Shown here: positions 5,806 to 13,713 of the stretch, piece by piece | Numbering within the stretch: the stretch's first letter is position 1 | How the letters are laid out: every line of letters starts with the position of its first letter | Origin: Clostridiales bacterium | GTDB lineage: Bacteria > Bacillota > Clostridia > Oscillospirales > Acutalibacteraceae | NCBI GenBank assembly: GCA_021202245.1 | Contig: JAJQDK010000086.1 | Location: forward strand, 1 to 20,023 | Direction: 5' to 3' | DNA: 20,023 bases | Translations under genes and position numbers: made by a program | Notes under the pieces: generated by a model | What the model saw: only the letters and a program-made list of their open reading frames with translations | What the model was told of the DNA's origin: nothing | The model's database searches: none

Positions 5806-6597
5806 TTGATTAAAGAGGCAATCGGCGTCGGTGAAACTGAGATTGACGCCCTGAATGACGCTAAAAGGCAGCTTGGATTAGATGAATCGGCTGAGGTTGA
5901 ATTTGAACTTATCCAGTGTGCCAAAAAGAAAAAATTCGGTTTATTCGGAGGTTCCCCTGCAAAGATTAAGATTATGTTAAAAGCATCTCAGGCAGAGGAA
6001 GCTGAGAGTTTTTTGAGAAAGGTTCTTGATAAGATGAACCTTGAAAACGTAACTATTGAAGCCGAAGAAGCTGACGACGGCGTTGTGTTTAATCTTGAAG
6101 GCGAGGATGTAGGCTTTGTTATCGGAAGAAGAGGAGAAACTCTTGATTCTCTGCAATATATAACAAGCCTTGTGGCAAACCACAATCAGGATACATACTT
6201 TAAGGTAACGATAGATACCGGAAATTACAGAGAAAAAAGAGAAAAAACTCTTGAAATTCTCGGCAGAAAGATGGCTTTTAAGGCCATTAAAACCGGCAGA
6301 AAAACAAGCCTGGAGCCGATGAATCCGTATGAAAGAAGAATTATTCATACTGCTGTGCAAAAGGTAAACGGAGCTATCTCGTGGAGTGAGGGCGAAAATA
6401 TAAACCGTCACGTTGTTATCGGAGTTGATCCTAAGTATAAAAACAATCACAGAGGCAGCTACAACAATAGAGGAAGAGGAGGCAAACGCCCCTATAACTC
6501 TAATTATTCCGCCCGGCAGCAGACATCGGTTGATCCCGACAGAAAGCCACTTAACGAAGGCGACGCAAGCGGCCTTTACGGAAGAATTGACAAATAA
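5806..6597 (+). CDS. jag: Jag/KhpB, KH-R3H RNA-binding protein
   Basis: Jag (KhpB, EloR) is an RNA-binding protein linked in other Firmicutes to control of cell elongation and commonly encoded next to yidC. The domain order is visible: Jag N-terminal domain (IKEAIGVGETEIDALNDA through KKKFGLFGGSPAKIKI), a type II KH domain with GRRG near residue 105, and an R3H domain around NPYERRIIHTAVQ. Unusually, a disordered tail of about 50 residues rich in Arg, Gly and Asn (NNHRGSYNNRGRGGKR) follows the R3H domain. The TTG at 5806 is chosen because AAGGTGA sits directly upstream at normal spacing; an in-frame GTG at 5797 lies within that ribosome-binding site. Confidence 0.93.
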   Translation: MIKEAIGVGETEIDALNDAKRQLGLDESAEVEFELIQCAKKKKFGLFGGSPAKIKIMLKASQAEEAESFLRKVLDKMNLENVTIEAEEADDGVVFNLEGEDVGFVIGRRGETLDSLQYITSLVANHNQDTYFKVTIDTGNYREKREKTLEILGRKMAFKAIKTGRKTSLEPMNPYERRIIHTAVQKVNGAISWSEGENINRHVVIGVDPKYKNNHRGSYNNRGRGGKRPYNSNYSARQQTSVDPDRKPLNEGDASGLYGRIDK

Positions 6598-6601
6598 CTT
6601 T

Positions 6602-6624
6602 GGGCGGTTTATCCGCCCTTTTTT
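6602..6624 (+). terminator. Rho-independent terminator after jag
   Basis: GGGCGG (6602-6607) pairs with CCGCCC (6613-6618) around TTTAT and is followed by six T residues. It closes the rnpA-yidD-yidC-jag unit only five bases after the jag stop codon, so mnmE needs its own promoter or readthrough. Confidence 0.9.
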
Positions 6625-6674
6625 ATTAGCAATATCAGATTACTTATCTGTCCGATGTTAAAAAAGGTGAGTTT

Positions 6675-8039
6675 ATGAACAGTACTATTGCAGCTGTCAG
6701 CACTGCGCAGGCTGAAGGCGGAATCGGTGTTATCCGAATTTCGGGTGACGATGCGCTTTTGATTGCCGACAAAATATTTTATAATGCAAATAATAAAAAA
6801 ATTACCGAGATGAAGGGCTACACCGCCGCTTTCGGCAGGATAAGTGACAACGGCGAGGATATTGACGAGGCGGTTGCACTTGTTTTCAGGGCTCCGCACA
6901 GCTATACGGGAGAAAATGTAGTGGAAATATCCTGTCACGGAGGCGTATTTATTACTCAACAGGTTCTCAGGGCTGTAATTAACGCCGGCGCTGTTCCAGC
7001 TCAGGCAGGAGAATTTACGAAGAGAGCTTTTTTAAACGGAAAAATTGATTTAACCGAAGCTGAATCCGTTATGGATATTATTGGAGCTAAGAGCAGGAGC
7101 GCCGCAAGAGCCGCACTCTGCATTAAGGACGGTGCGCTGCGTAAAAAAATAGATAGGGTAAAGGACGGACTGCTTGCCGAGGCGGCACATTTATCGGCTT
7201 GGGCGGATTACCCGGAGGAGGACATTGCCGAGGTTACCGATGAGTCTGTTTACAGTGTCTGTAATGAAGCAATCGGCGAGCTTTCGGGCTTGCTTGCCAC
7301 TTATGACAGCGGTCGGGCGGTTACGCAGGGAATAGATACGGTAATTGCCGGCAGACCGAATGTGGGCAAGAGTACGCTGATGAATCTTTTGTCGGGCAGT
7401 GACAAGAGCATTGTTACGGATATTCCCGGCACAACGAGAGATATAGTCGAAGATACAGTGATAATAGGTAACGTACTTTTAAGATTGAGCGATACCGCCG
7501 GATTGAGAAGCACCGATGATGCCGTCGAAAAAATCGGGGTTGACAGAGCAAAAAAGCGGCTGGAGCAGTGCGGTTTGCTGTTGGCTGTTTTTGATAACAG
7601 CCGTGAGATTGATAATGATGATAAAATGTTGATTGAAAGTGCAAAAGACGTTCCGTGTATTGCTGTTATAAATAAAACCGATTTACAACAAAATCTTGAT
7701 GTTGATTATATTAAGTCAAAAATCTGCCGTGTGATTTATATCTCCGCTTCAACCGGAGAGGGCAAAGAGGAGCTTGTTCGGGCTGTTGAGGAGATTGCAG
7801 GTACTGCAGAGCTTAATCCGAGCGAGGGAATACTTTCCAACGAAAGACAAAGGCTTGCCGTCAGCAATGCTTTAAGCTCCGTGAAGGAAGCAAAAGAGGC
7901 TTTACAGGCAGGGATGACGTTTGATGCCGTTACGGTTTCACTTGAGGACGCAATTTCCGAGCTTCTTGAGCTGACCGGTGAAACGTCAAGCGACCAGGTA
8001 ATAGACTCAGTTTACCCCACTTTTTGCGTTGGTAAATAG
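6675..8039 (+). CDS. mnmE: tRNA modification GTPase MnmE (TrmE)
   Basis: MnmE acts with MnmG to make the carboxymethylaminomethyl modification on uridine 34 of several tRNAs. The 454-residue protein has the full layout: an N-terminal folate-binding domain (IAAVSTAQAEGGIGVIRISG), a helical region, an inserted G domain with G1 GRPNVGKS at 226-233, G3 DTAG and G4 NKTD, and the C-terminal catalytic tail ending CVGK, where the cysteine is required in the family. AAGGTGA lies five bases before the ATG. The stop codon shares one base with a GTG that is the likely original start of mnmG, so the two partner proteins were probably translated in a coupled way. Confidence 0.96.
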   Translation: MNSTIAAVSTAQAEGGIGVIRISGDDALLIADKIFYNANNKKITEMKGYTAAFGRISDNGEDIDEAVALVFRAPHSYTGENVVEISCHGGVFITQQVLRAVINAGAVPAQAGEFTKRAFLNGKIDLTEAESVMDIIGAKSRSAARAALCIKDGALRKKIDRVKDGLLAEAAHLSAWADYPEEDIAEVTDESVYSVCNEAIGELSGLLATYDSGRAVTQGIDTVIAGRPNVGKSTLMNLLSGSDKSIVTDIPGTTRDIVEDTVIIGNVLLRLSDTAGLRSTDDAVEKIGVDRAKKRLEQCGLLLAVFDNSREIDNDDKMLIESAKDVPCIAVINKTDLQQNLDVDYIKSKICRVIYISASTGEGKEELVRAVEEIAGTAELNPSEGILSNERQRLAVSNALSSVKEAKEALQAGMTFDAVTVSLEDAISELLELTGETSSDQVIDSVYPTFCVGK

Positions 8040-9914
8040 TGTCATTAGATCAAGAATTTTGCACGAGAATATTATGTTGCTGTAATCGGCGCCGGCCACG
8101 CAGGAATTGAAGCGGCGCTCGCCGCCGCAAGACTTGGCTGCAAAACCGCAATTTTTACAATAAATATGGATGCAGTCGGAAATTGCCCCTGTAATCCGTC
8201 AATCGGCGGAACGGCAAAAGGACACCTTGTGCGCGAGATTGATGCTCTCGGCGGAGAAATGGGCAAAACTGCCGATGAATGTTTTTTGCAATCCCGTATG
8301 CTGAATCGGGGCAAAGGTCCTGCCGTTCATTCTTTGCGCGCGCAGATTGACAGGCGAAAATATTCAACTGTTATGAAGCACAAGCTTGAATTACAGAAAA
8401 ATCTGGAGCTCAGACAGGCAGAAATTACAGAAATACAGAAAGCCGAGGGCGGTTATGAACTGACCACAAGAATGCTCGCTGTGTTCAAATGCAAAACCGT
8501 TATTATTGCAACCGGAACATACCTCGGCGGAAGAATTTTTGTAGGCGAGGTTTCTTATGAAAGTGGACCCGACGGAATTTTTCCGGCTTCATTTCTCGGT
8601 CAGAGCCTTAAAGAGCTTGGACTGCCGCTCAGAAGATTTAAGACGGGCACGCCGGCAAGAGTGCTTAAAAGCTCAATAGATTTTTCACAGCTTGAGGTTC
8701 AAAAGGGCGATGAGCCGCCTCAGCCGTTTTCTTACGAAACAGAGAGCTTGGGCGATAATAAGGTTGACTGCCATATAAGCTGGACTAACGATAGGACCAA
8801 GCAGATTATTATTGATAACATTAACCGTTCTCCTCTTTATGCCGGAAAGATTGAAGGCGTGGGGCCGCGTTATTGTCCGAGCTTTGAGGATAAGATTATG
8901 AGATTTAAGGACAAGCCTCGTCATCAGCTCTTTATTGAGCCGTGCGGACTTGACACCGAGGAAATGTACTTGCAGGGGATGAGCTCTTCTCTGCCCGAGG
9001 AAGTGCAACTCAAATTTTATCATACTATTAAGGGACTGGAAAACTGCGTTATTATGCGCCCTGCATATGCTATAGAATATGATTGCGTTGATCCGCTTGC
9101 AATGAATTCAACTCTTGAGTTTAAAGATTTTCCCGGTTTGTACGGCGCAGGCCAGTTCAACGGCAGCTCCGGATATGAGGAGGCAGCCGCACAGGGACTT
9201 TTGGCAGGAATAAACGCTGCGCTTAAAGTTCTCGGCAGAGAACCGCTTGTGCTTGACCGCACGGGTTCATATATCGGAACGCTTGTAGATGACCTTGTTA
9301 CCAAGGGTACTGACGAGCCGTATAGAATGATGACCTCACGCAGTGAGTATCGCCTTGTGTTAAGGCAGGATAATGCCGATGAACGACTGACTCCTATCGG
9401 TTACCGAGTGGGTCTTATCGGAGAGGAGCGGTATAAGAGGTTTTTGCACAAGCAGGAACTGAAAAAGCTGGAGCTTAAAAGGCTGAAGGACACGGTTATT
9501 TCGCCTACCGACGAGGTAAACAGGCTTCTTGTTTCACGTGAAACATCAGAAATTACCACAGGGGTTCGCTTGATTGATTTAATTAAACGCCCGCAGCTTA
9601 ATTATGAGATGCTTAAGGATATTGACCGAACCAGACCTCAGTTAGGCGCAAATATCTTTGAACAGGTTGAAATTGAGGTAAAATACGAGGGTTATATTCA
9701 AAAGCAGAATAAACAAGTTGAGCAGATGAGAAAGCTTGAAAATAAGCTGCTGCTGCCTGATTCTGATTACACACAGATTAACGGGCTCAGACTTGAAGCA
9801 CAGGAAAAGCTGAATAGGATTAAGCCAATGAACATAGGGCAGGCATCAAGAATTTCGGGAGTATCGCCGGCGGATATCAGCGTTCTGCTGATTTGGTTTG
9901 CTCAAAATAAATAG
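8039..9914 (+). CDS. mnmG: tRNA uridine modification enzyme MnmG (GidA), apparent 5' frameshift
   Basis: MnmG is the FAD-binding partner of MnmE in tRNA wobble-uridine modification. From about 8067 the protein is intact and typical: EYYVAVIGAGHAGIEAAL (FAD-binding), PCNPSIGGTAKGHLVREIDA, RTGTPAR-like KTGTPARV, and SRSEYRLVLRQDNADERL near the C-terminal domain, ending at a TAG at 9912. The 5' end is damaged: in this frame TAG at 8046 precedes it and no ATG, GTG or TTG occurs until ATG 8166, which lies beyond the dinucleotide-binding motif. Removing one T from the TTTT run at 8057-8060 joins the frame to a GTG at 8039 that overlaps the mnmE stop, giving MSLDQEFAREYYVAVIGAG. The gene also contains a perfect parS site. 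Confidence 0.9.
9530..9545. promoter_or_regulatory. parS: parS centromere site inside mnmG
   Basis: The 16-base TGTTTCACGTGAAACA is a perfect palindrome identical to the Firmicutes parS consensus bound by ParB/Spo0J. Here it is read through as codons for LVSRETS in mnmG. It lies about 3.3 kb from the parB gene and 2.4 kb from a second copy. Confidence 0.93.
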
Positions 9915-10013
9915 AGTGTAAGCCAAAGCGGCATTCCTTAAAGATTTACACAGAGCGCAGTCCTTTGCAGACCTAAACGTCACGGGACAGCCCTCTTATT
10001 AAAACGGAGTTAT
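9915..10013 (+). other. mnmG-rsmG spacer
   Basis: This 99-base spacer holds no gene. It can form weak local structures, including GTGTAA (9916-9921) with TTACAC (9946-9951) enclosing GCC/GGC, but no convincing terminator or promoter. GGAG near 10006-10009 serves as ribosome-binding site for rsmG. Confidence 0.4.
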
Positions 10014-10736
10014 ATGATGAATATTAAAAAAATTGTTTCACTTGCAACCCGTGATTATAGGGTGCGGCTCAGTGAAATTCAGCTTGAACAGCTCGAAACG
10101 TATTATGAGCTGCTTAAAGAGTGGCACGAAAGGATGAATCTGACTGCAATTACCGACCCGGAAGGGATGGCTGTCAAGCATTTTGCGGACAGCCTTTCTC
10201 TACTTAATTGCGTTGATATTAAACAGAATGCAAAAATTATTGATATCGGAACGGGAGCCGGCTTTCCGGGTATGGTGCTGAAAATTGCCAGACCGGATAT
10301 TCAGCTGACACTGCTCGACAGTCTGAATAAACGCCTTGTTTTTTTGGAGGAAACTGCAAGCCATTTGTAGCTTGAGGTTGAACTCTTGCACAGCAGAGCT
10401 GAGGACGGCGCAAAAAAAGCCGAATTAAGAGAGAATTTCGATTTTGCCGTCGCAAGAGCCGTTGCGCAGCTTAACGTATTGTCGGAATATTGTCTGCCTT
10501 ATGTGAGGCCCGGAGGAAAATTTATTGCAATGAAAGGTCCTCAGGCAGGCGAGGAAACAGCCAAATCAAAAAAAGCCGTACAAACGCTCGGGGGCAGAGT
10601 CAGCGAATGCTTTGAATTTTCACTGCCGTTGCATGGTGGAGATAGGACGATTATAGTTATAAATAAGATAAAGCCCACACCGAATGGCTTTCCGCGCAGC
10701 TCGGGACAAATTAAATCAAAGCCGTTGCTGACATAA
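10014..10736 (+). pseudogene. rsmG: 16S rRNA m7G methyltransferase RsmG, interrupted by in-frame TAG
   Basis: RsmG (GidB) methylates N7 of G527 in 16S rRNA using S-adenosylmethionine. The frame covers 240 codons, the normal family length, and has the SAM-binding loop DIGTGAGFPG at residues 77-86, LLDSLNKRLVFLEE after it, and the C-terminal GGKFIAMKGP segment. One TAG at 10368-10370 interrupts it after residue 118 (ETASHL*LEVELLHSRAED), with no shift of frame, so a single base change would restore it. If translated as given, the product is cut in the middle of the Rossmann fold and would be inactive. ATG 10014 and ATG 10017 are both possible starts behind GGAG. Sequencing error, a real nonsense mutation or readthrough cannot be told apart here. 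Confidence 0.9.
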
Positions 10737-10789
10737 ACCGACATATATGTAATGAAAAATTCATTTAACTCCAAAACATTATAAAAAAC

Positions 10790-10798
10790 TTATACACA
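10790..10798 (+). promoter_or_regulatory. Consensus DnaA box upstream of noc
   Basis: TTATACACA matches TTATNCACA exactly. It is the only exact match I found in the window and lies about 90 bases upstream of noc, not near dnaA. A 9-mer match of this kind can occur by chance in 20 kb. Confidence 0.45.
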
Positions 10799-10823
10799 AT
10801 ATGACAGATACCGCACACAATGG

Positions 10824-10841
10824 GTGTTATGATAATAACAC
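10824..10841 (+). promoter_or_regulatory. Palindrome over an extended -10 box, noc promoter region
   Basis: GTGTTAT and ATAACAC (perfect 7-base arms, GATA centre) overlap TGTTATGAT, which fits an extended -10 element TGnTATGAT at 10825-10833. An operator overlapping the promoter is the natural reading; no good -35 box is seen at 17 bases. The next gene, noc, starts about 50 bases downstream. Confidence 0.5.
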
Positions 10842-10883
10842 AGGGACAACCCCTAATGCTACATAAGACACAGGGTGATGCGG

Positions 10884-11711
10884 TTGAATTTTATAATTAA
10901 AAATGATAATAAAATCTGCGAAATTCCTATTATTAAAATCCGACCTAACAAAGCCCAGCCCCGCAAGCAGTTTAACGAAGATGAATTGTATGCTCTGTCG
11001 CAGTCTATTAGAGAAAACGGTATTCTCCAGCCGTTGACGGTAAGACGGGCGTCGGCGTCTGAATACGAACTGATTGCAGGTGAAAGACGTCTGCGTGCCT
11101 CCGCGCTTGCGGGACTGAAAAAGGTTCCATGTGTGGTGGTAAAATGCTCTGATAAAGAGTCGGCAGTATATGCTCTCCTTGAAAATCTCCAACGAAGCGA
11201 CCTCGGAATTTTCGAGGAAGCTCGTGGAATTTCAAGACTTATCCACCGATACGGGTTAACTCAGGAGGAGGCTGCCGCAAAGCTCGGAAAATCACAGTCC
11301 ACCATAGCAAACAAGCTCAGACTTTTGCGCCTTACATACGAAGAGCAGGAGTGAATAGTTGATGCAGGACTTAGCGAGCGCCACGCACGAGCGCTTTTAA
11401 GACTTGATGACGAAAAGCAAAGACGAGAGGCTCTTTCCAGAATTGTTTCGGAAAATCTCAACACTCAGCAGACGGAAATTCTTATCGGCACAATGTTAAA
11501 CAGCTGTCCTAAGCCTGAAAGGAAAAAGGGCAGCAGCAAAGCGGTAATAAAGGACGTCAGAATATTTGTTAATACTATCAACAAGGCTGTTGATACCATG
11601 CGTCTTGCGGGAATTGACGCACAGTCCGGCAAAACGGATACCGATAATTTTATTGAATACACAATCAGAATTTCCAAAAAACAAATTTTCGGCGCCGACA
11701 AAACTGCTTAA
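10884..11711 (+). pseudogene. noc: Nucleoid occlusion protein Noc (ParB-like CTPase), interrupted by in-frame TGA
   Basis: Noc is a ParB paralogue that binds its own DNA sites and keeps the division septum off the nucleoid. The frame has an N-terminal ParB fold (IPIIKIRPNKAQPRKQF), CTP-binding motifs GERRLRA and ENLQRSD, and a helix-turn-helix KLGKSQSTIANKLRLLRL, followed by LSERHARALLRL and a C-terminal dimer domain. Gln in KSQ, Lys in IANK and Arg in SERHAR match residues that set Noc apart from ParB. A TGA at 11352-11354 interrupts the frame (TYEEQE*IVDAGLSERHA) without frameshift; CGA (Arg) would fit. The TTG at 10884 follows AGGGTGA at ideal distance; GTG 10875 and ATG 10878 overlap that site. 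The N-terminus is short and lacks a long amphipathic helix. Confidence 0.88.
11239..11247 (+). promoter_or_regulatory. Near-consensus DnaA box within noc
   Basis: TTATCCACC differs from TTATCCACA only in the last base. It lies within coding sequence and may be chance. Confidence 0.2.
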
Positions 11712-11726
11712 TTTTACTTTCCAATT

Positions 11727-11742
11727 GGATGCGAAAGCATCC
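11727..11742 (+). other. GNRA-capped hairpin after noc
   Basis: GGATGC-GAAA-GCATCC is a perfect 6-base stem with a GAAA tetraloop, 15 bases after the noc stop codon. No T-run follows; the true terminator lies about 40 bases downstream. It may protect or process the 3' end. Confidence 0.5.
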
Positions 11743-11783
11743 GTTCCACTCATACCCATTTCCTTATCTAAACCCCTTGCAAA

Positions 11784-11822
11784 CGCCGTACAGAGCAATC
11801 TGTGCGGCGCTTTGCGTTTTTT
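11784..11822 (+). terminator. Rho-independent terminator of noc
   Basis: CGCCGTACAGA (11784-11794) and TCTGTGCGGCG (11799-11809) form an 11-pair stem with one T-G wobble around a GCAA tetraloop. TTTGCG and then six T residues follow. Confidence 0.88.
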
Positions 11823-11924
11823 GCTATACTTTTTACATAAAAGTAGTTAAATAAAAATCAAAAGACGAAAATTAAACGGAATCGTCCGCATCATACGGTA
11901 TCACACAGCGATAAACATACAAAA

Positions 11925-11940
11925 TGTTTCACGTGAAACA
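11925..11940. promoter_or_regulatory. parS: parS centromere site upstream of soj-parB
   Basis: TGTTTCACGTGAAACA is identical to the parS consensus and to the copy inside mnmG. Here the palindrome extends perfectly by four more bases each side (AAAA/TTTT), 24 bases in all (11921-11944). It is about 60 bases upstream of the soj promoter, so ParB loading here could also affect soj-parB transcription. Confidence 0.95.
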
Positions 11941-11977
11941 TTTTTGCGAAGAAATTTTAAAAATGTTAAATATCCAC

Positions 11978-12006
11978 TTTAAAAAGCACCGCATTTATGG
12001 TATACT
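11978..12006 (+). promoter_or_regulatory. Promoter of soj-parB
   Basis: TATACT at 12001-12006 is preceded by TG at the extended -10 position (TGGTATACT). The -35 position 17 bases upstream is a weak TTTAAA (11978-11983). It lies about 70 bases before the soj start. Confidence 0.6.
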
Positions 12007-12076
12007 AATTAGGTATTTATGAAAAGTATGAAAAACAACCTAACAGGATGCCTAAAATAAAAGATAAGGTGATTTT

Positions 12077-12850
12077 TTGGCAAAAATAACAGCGATTTCA
12101 AACCAAAAGGGCGGGGTAGGCAAAACAACAACCGCTGTAAATCTTGCGGCGAGCTTAGGCGCACTCGGCAAAAAAACCTTGCTTGTAGATGCCGATCCGC
12201 AGGGCAATTCCACAAGCGGGGTAGCCGTAGACAAGAGAAAGGTAAAGCTTTCAGTATATGATATTTTTGTGGACGGAGTAAAGGCGGAGCAATGCGTTCT
12301 GACTACACCGTATCAAAACCTGCATATTCTTCCTTCGAGTCTTGATTTGGCGGCAGCCGAGCTTGAAATAGCGAAAAAGCAACATCGTGAAGCTCTGCTG
12401 AAAAATGCGCTTCTGCCGATAAAGCAATATTATGACTACATAATAATTGACTGCCCGCCGTCACTCGGACTTATCACAACAAACGCTTTGACTGTTGCGG
12501 ACACGTTTTTGGTACCGATACAGTGCGAATACTATGCGCTGGAGGGACTTTCGCAGCTTATGAACACAGTCAGAAGAATCAAGCGCAGATATAACGGTGC
12601 AATCGAGCTTGAGGGCGTGCTGCTCACAATGTATGACGGCAGACTCAATCTGACTCAGCAGGTGATTGAGGAGGTAAAAAAATTCTTCCCGCACAAGGTA
12701 TTCAAAACGGTTATACCCCGAGGAGTAAGACTTTCGGAAGCTCCGAGCTTCGGTATGCCCGTTATATATTACGACAAATCCTGCAAGGGCAGCGAGGCAT
12801 ATTTGAGCCTTGCACGGGAGATATTAGGAAAGGAAAACAGTAATGGCTAA
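12077..12850 (+). CDS. soj: ParA-family chromosome partitioning ATPase Soj
   Basis: Soj is the ParA ATPase that works with ParB to segregate origins and, in Bacillus, also controls DnaA. The 257-residue product begins MAKITAISNQKGGVGKTT with the deviant Walker A motif (KGGVGKT), continues with DADPQGNSTSGV and the Walker B region IIDCPPSLGLITTNAL, and ends with PRGVRLSEAPSFGMPV, all typical of chromosomal ParA. The TTG start at 12077 is supported by AAGGTGA four bases upstream and by the family N-terminus. The last 8 bases overlap the start of parB, a tightly coupled operon. Confidence 0.96.
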   Translation: MAKITAISNQKGGVGKTTTAVNLAASLGALGKKTLLVDADPQGNSTSGVAVDKRKVKLSVYDIFVDGVKAEQCVLTTPYQNLHILPSSLDLAAAELEIAKKQHREALLKNALLPIKQYYDYIIIDCPPSLGLITTNALTVADTFLVPIQCEYYALEGLSQLMNTVRRIKRRYNGAIELEGVLLTMYDGRLNLTQQVIEEVKKFFPHKVFKTVIPRGVRLSEAPSFGMPVIYYDKSCKGSEAYLSLAREILGKENSNG

Positions 12851-13691
12851 AAAACTCGGCGGTCTCGGAAAGGGACTGAACGCTATTTTTATTGAAAACG
12901 ACTCGGAGGACGCAAACAGCAGCGTCGTTGTAAAAATCTCGGAGATTGAGCCGAACAGATCTCAGCCTCGTAAGGATTTTGATGAGAGCGCTTTGGGAGA
13001 GCTTGCGGAAAGTATATCTCAGCACGGACTGCTTCAGCCGCTGCTTGTTCGGCCGTTGGCGCTCGGAGGATACCAGATTGTAGCGGGAGAACGCAGATAC
13101 AGGGCTTGCAGAATGGCGGGCTTTACAGAGGTTCCGGTAATAATTCGTGAGCTGAGCGACACCGAAACAATGGAAATTGCGCTGATTGAAAATTTGCAGC
13201 GTGAGGATTTAACCCCGATAGAAGAGGCGCTCGGATATAAAAGCCTGATGGACGAGCACGGCTTTTCTCAGGAGGAGGTCGCACAGTCTGTAGGCAAATC
13301 ACGTCCGGCGGTTGCAAACGCATTAAGGCTTTTAAAGCTGCCCGACAGCATAACCGAATATCTCAGGGATGGAAAAATTTCAGCAGGTCACGCATGGGCG
13401 TTGCTGACTCTTGACGATGAAATACAGATGAAGGAGATTGCTGACGAAATCGTAAAAAAAGATTTATCGGTTAGGCAGGTCGAAAAAATCTGCAAGAAAT
13501 CTCCCAAGCCGAAAACTGAACCCAAGCCGGAGCGAAAGCCGTCCTTTTACAGCATGGTGGAGCTTGCGCTCAGCGAAAGTCTGGGCAGAAAAATAACAGT
13601 AAGCAAAAGCAAGGGCAAAGAGGGCGGCGTGCTTCAGATAGAATTTTACTCCGACGAGGAACTTACAGAGCTTTCAAATAAATTAAAATAA
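12843..13691 (+). CDS. parB: Chromosome partitioning protein ParB/Spo0J
   Basis: ParB binds parS, slides along DNA as a CTP-gated clamp and recruits SMC. The 282-residue protein has the N-terminal LGGLGKGLNAIF lead, the ParB/Srx fold with IEPNRSQPRKDFDE, the CTP-binding motifs GERRYRA (82-88) and ENLQRED, and the helix-turn-helix VGKSRPAVANALRLLKLP followed by ISAGHAWALL. The Arg of KSR and the Gly of AGHA match parS-type rather than Noc-type specificity. A Lys/Pro-rich linker and a C-terminal dimerisation domain complete it. It lies beside one parS and near a second in mnmG, and overlaps soj by 8 bases. Confidence 0.97.
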   Translation: MAKKLGGLGKGLNAIFIENDSEDANSSVVVKISEIEPNRSQPRKDFDESALGELAESISQHGLLQPLLVRPLALGGYQIVAGERRYRACRMAGFTEVPVIIRELSDTETMEIALIENLQREDLTPIEEALGYKSLMDEHGFSQEEVAQSVGKSRPAVANALRLLKLPDSITEYLRDGKISAGHAWALLTLDDEIQMKEIADEIVKKDLSVRQVEKICKKSPKPKTEPKPERKPSFYSMVELALSESLGRKITVSKSKGKEGGVLQIEFYSDEELTELSNKLK

Positions 13692-13713
13692 GAGGTTAAG
13701 AGAGGTAATATAA

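Larger units (their letters stand above)
11823..12076 (+). other. noc-soj intergenic region with parS and promoter
   Basis: Between the noc terminator and soj there is no gene. The segment holds a parS site (11925-11940), an extended -10 promoter (TATACT at 12001-12006), and the AAGGTGA ribosome-binding site of soj at 12066-12072. Confidence 0.7.

Noticed and set aside
9915..10013. T-box or other riboswitch between mnmG and rsmG
   Set aside because: Only weak 3-6 base pairings are seen, with no T-box sequence and no terminator.
8037..11711. Stop codon reassignment (TAG or TGA read as sense)
   Set aside because: TAG ends mnmE and mnmG and TGA ends dnaN, dnaA, yidD and guaB at the expected family lengths.
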